Made by a program: the position numbers and the translations under genes
In this document: piece by piece, positions 62,268 to 64,000 of the stretch
How positions within the stretch are numbered: position 1 is the first letter of the stretch
How the letters are laid out: every line of letters starts with the position of its first letter
Source of the DNA: Candidatus Stackebrandtia faecavium
GTDB taxonomy: Bacteria > Actinomycetota > Actinomycetes > Mycobacteriales > Micromonosporaceae
DNA: 64,000 bases
Direction of reading: 5' to 3'
NCBI GenBank assembly: GCA_019112895.1
Contig: DXIM01000078.1
Coordinates: forward strand, 38,441 to 102,440
The notes under the pieces: generated by a model
What the model was told of the DNA's origin: nothing
What the model saw: only the letters and a program-made list of their open reading frames with translations
Databases searched by the model: none

Positions 62268-62914
62268 GCCCGACGCCTCATCCACGGCGTCAAGGCCCGC
62301 GTCAAACCGGACAACAACACCTCGCACAGCAACGCCAAAACGATGCACAGGATCGTGGCGGTCACGATCTGCGGCTTATACAGATTGTTGCGGAAACCCG
62401 TCAAGATCAGACCGCCCAAACCGCCATGCCCGACCACGGCACCGACCGTCACCAAAGCGACCGTCGAGACCGTCGCAATACGCAGCCCCGTCATGATGCT
62501 GGGCAGCGCCAACGGCAACTCGACCCGAGCAAGCAGCTGCATGCGGCCGTACCCCATGCCGCCGGCCGCGTCGATGACGTCCGACGGCACTTGACGCAGA
62601 CCGGTCAACGTCGCGCGCACCATGATCAACAGCGCATACATGACCAGGCCGATGATCACGGTCGTCATCGACAGTCCCAAAAACGGCGCCACCAGCGCAA
62701 AGACCGCCAGGGACGGGATCGTGTACAGGACACCCGACACCGACAAGATCGCGGCGGACAAATACCGAGAACGCGCCGCAAGGACCCCCAGCGGTATCGA
62801 AACCGCAGTAGCGATCACCACGGCGATAACCGTCAACTGTGCATGCTCCACTGTCGCCGACCACAGGGTCGACGCATTAGACTGCACGTAATCCCAGGAA
62901 AACCACGGATTCAC
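62264..62914 (-). CDS. Osmoprotectant ABC transporter permease
   Basis: A 216-residue ProW/OpuCB-type permease with about five membrane segments. Coupling loop DVIDAAGGMGYGRMQLLARV then ELPLALPSI. It starts with MNPWFSWDYVQSNASTLW and is the first gene of the minus-strand set, divergent from the ATPase. Confidence 0.92.
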   Translation of the reverse strand: MNPWFSWDYVQSNASTLWSATVEHAQLTVIAVVIATAVSIPLGVLAARSRYLSAAILSVSGVLYTIPSLAVFALVAPFLGLSMTTVIIGLVMYALLIMVRATLTGLRQVPSDVIDAAGGMGYGRMQLLARVELPLALPSIMTGLRIATVSTVALVTVGAVVGHGGLGGLILTGFRNNLYKPQIVTATILCIVLALLCEVLLSGLTRALTPWMRRRA

Positions 62915-63092
62915 CGTCTACTCCCGCCGACCGACGGCACGCCACAACGTCCGTTTGGCACCGCGATACTCCATTCGATACCGACACCCGCACAACCGTA
63001 CCCGTTACCGCGTGCGCCAACGGCCGTAGCGAGCAGCCAAATTTTACGCCCGAAAAAAGCATCTCCGCGCAGCGGTCGGTACGCTTACCGGC

Positions 63093-64000
63093 ATGGCTTC
63101 CACAAGCGCCGCGCCTATCGAACTCGACGCAGTCGAGAAAGTGTATTCGACCGGCACATGCGCGGTATCCAAGCTGAGCCTCGACATTCCCGCGGGAGAA
63201 CTCGTTTGTCTCGTCGGGCCGTCCGGTTGTGGGAAATCAACGGTCCTGCGCATGATGAACCGCCTCCTCAACCCGACAGCCGGGCATATCCGCATCGACG
63301 GCGAAGACATCACCACGGCCGAACCGGTCACGCTGCGGCGTCATATCGGCTACGTGATTCAACACGTCGGATTGTTCCCGCATCAAACCATTGCCGCCAA
63401 CGTCGCCACGGTTCCGAAACTGCTCGGTTGGCCGAAACAACGGATCAACGACCGCGTCGCCGAACTCCTGCACCTCATGGGCCTTGACATCACGGAACAC
63501 GGTGACCGTTACCCGCACCAGCTTTCCGGGGGGCAACGGCAACGGGTCGGAGTGGCGCGCGCATTGGCCGCGGACCCCAAAGTGCTGCTGATGGATGAAC
63601 CGTTCTCAGCGGTCGACCCGATAGCGCGCGGCAAGCTGCAAGAAGAGTTCCTACGGTTGCAGCAAGACGTCGGCAAAACGATCCTGTTCGTGACGCACGA
63701 CGTCGACGAAGCGATCCGACTGAGCGACAAGATCGCGGTACTGTCGCAGCACGCCACACTCGAACAATTCGGCAGCCCCGCCGAGATCTTGCGTAACCCG
63801 CAAACCGAGTTCGTGGCGGAGTTCGTCGGCACCGACCGCGGAGTCAAAAGCCTGTCCGTGACGCCGGTGCCGCGGGAAGGCCTGCGCACCGTACCGCCCG
63901 GCGCCCACCCTCAGGTCACGGCGGAAGCGGACCTGCGGTTGGCGTTGTCGCAGCTGCTGGACGGAGACACCGGGTACGTGTCGATAACCGAGGACGGTCA
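63093..64000 (+). CDS. Osmoprotectant ABC transporter ATPase (3' truncated by window)
   Basis: At least 302 residues of an OpuCA/ProV-type ATPase; the stop lies beyond the window. Walker A GPSGCGKSTVLRMMNRLL, Q-loop YVIQHVGLFPH, signature LSGGQRQRVGVARAL, Walker B VLLMDEPFSAVDP and H-loop LFVTHDVDEAIRLSD are intact; the last part may begin a CBS region. A TACGCT box ends 7 nt before ATG 63093, indicating a leaderless start. It is divergent from the permeases with a 178-nt gap. Confidence 0.95.
   Translation, partial: MASTSAAPIELDAVEKVYSTGTCAVSKLSLDIPAGELVCLVGPSGCGKSTVLRMMNRLLNPTAGHIRIDGEDITTAEPVTLRRHIGYVIQHVGLFPHQTIAANVATVPKLLGWPKQRINDRVAELLHLMGLDITEHGDRYPHQLSGGQRQRVGVARALAADPKVLLMDEPFSAVDPIARGKLQEEFLRLQQDVGKTILFVTHDVDEAIRLSDKIAVLSQHATLEQFGSPAEILRNPQTEFVAEFVGTDRGVKSLSVTPVPREGLRTVPPGAHPQVTAEADLRLALSQLLDGDTGYVSITEDG

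Noticed and set aside
62426..63487. A 353-codon plus-strand frame over the permease and ATPase starts
   Set aside because: Arg/His-rich shadow; the ATPase is read in another frame from ATG 63093 with intact motifs.

Overview
This is high-GC DNA (about 60 % G+C by eye) from an actinomycete chromosome. The evidence is a CobA-HemD fusion followed by hemB, a mycothiol-type DinB protein, a CGNR zinc-finger regulator, and a MerR/excisionase-like protein followed by an atypical epimerase and a PlsC acyltransferase, as in Mycobacterium. Several genes also start only 6-7 nt after a TANNNT box, as in leaderless transcripts. An osmoprotectant ABC system and many acidic secreted proteins would suit a halotolerant genus such as those of Glycomycetales, but that placement is a guess. 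I saw no rRNA or tRNA gene, CRISPR array, insertion sequence or prophage.

Layout. 1-2.1 kb: end of a heme operon (hemD, hemB). 2.3-4.25 kb: a compact cassette of a MauE-type membrane protein, a membrane-anchored CxxC thioredoxin-like protein, a small signal peptidase and a 51-residue four-cysteine peptide, closed by a terminator. 4.2-16.2 kb: housekeeping genes (lipoprotein, GlcD-like oxidase, PfkB kinase, Fur regulator, YgfZ, 2-hydroxyacid dehydrogenase, CGNR regulator, proline dehydrogenase, anchored metalloprotease). 16.4-20.9 kb: excisionase-like protein, epimerase, acyltransferase, DUF2516, hydrolase, EI24. 21.4-23.9 kb: an M20 amidohydrolase and HutF, a piece of histidine degradation. 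24-28 kb: exonuclease, DinB protein, MurB, Fpg/Nei glycosylase. 27.9-30.9 kb: DUF4097 protein with a NarL-type two-component system. 31-32.7 kb: AidB-like acyl-CoA dehydrogenase.

33.2-35.4 kb: a second cysteine locus, with a 133-residue protein carrying 15 cysteines and a barwin/expansin-like (double-psi beta-barrel) pattern, a Tat-signal protein and a second MauE-type membrane protein. 35.4-37.6 kb: MutY and a hypothetical protein. 37.7-45.3 kb: a partner-switching signalling block made of a STAS antagonist, a response regulator, a 1464-residue soluble poly-HAMP hybrid histidine kinase and a divergent kinase-GAF-SpoIIE phosphatase. 45.6-48.8 kb: anchored hypothetical protein and oligopeptidase B. 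48.8-56.7 kb: GH35 beta-galactosidase, sugar ABC transporter, LacI regulator and a divergent TIM-barrel isomerase. 57-60.2 kb: two tandem secreted subtilases. 60.5-64 kb: osmoprotectant ABC transporter, whose divergent ATPase runs off the window.

The two cysteine-protein loci (2.3-4.2 and 33.2-35.4 kb) are the best candidates for something undescribed. Both pair a MauE/DoxX-type thiol-redox membrane protein with unusually cysteine-rich small products, which suggests dedicated disulfide maturation of secreted or modified peptides.
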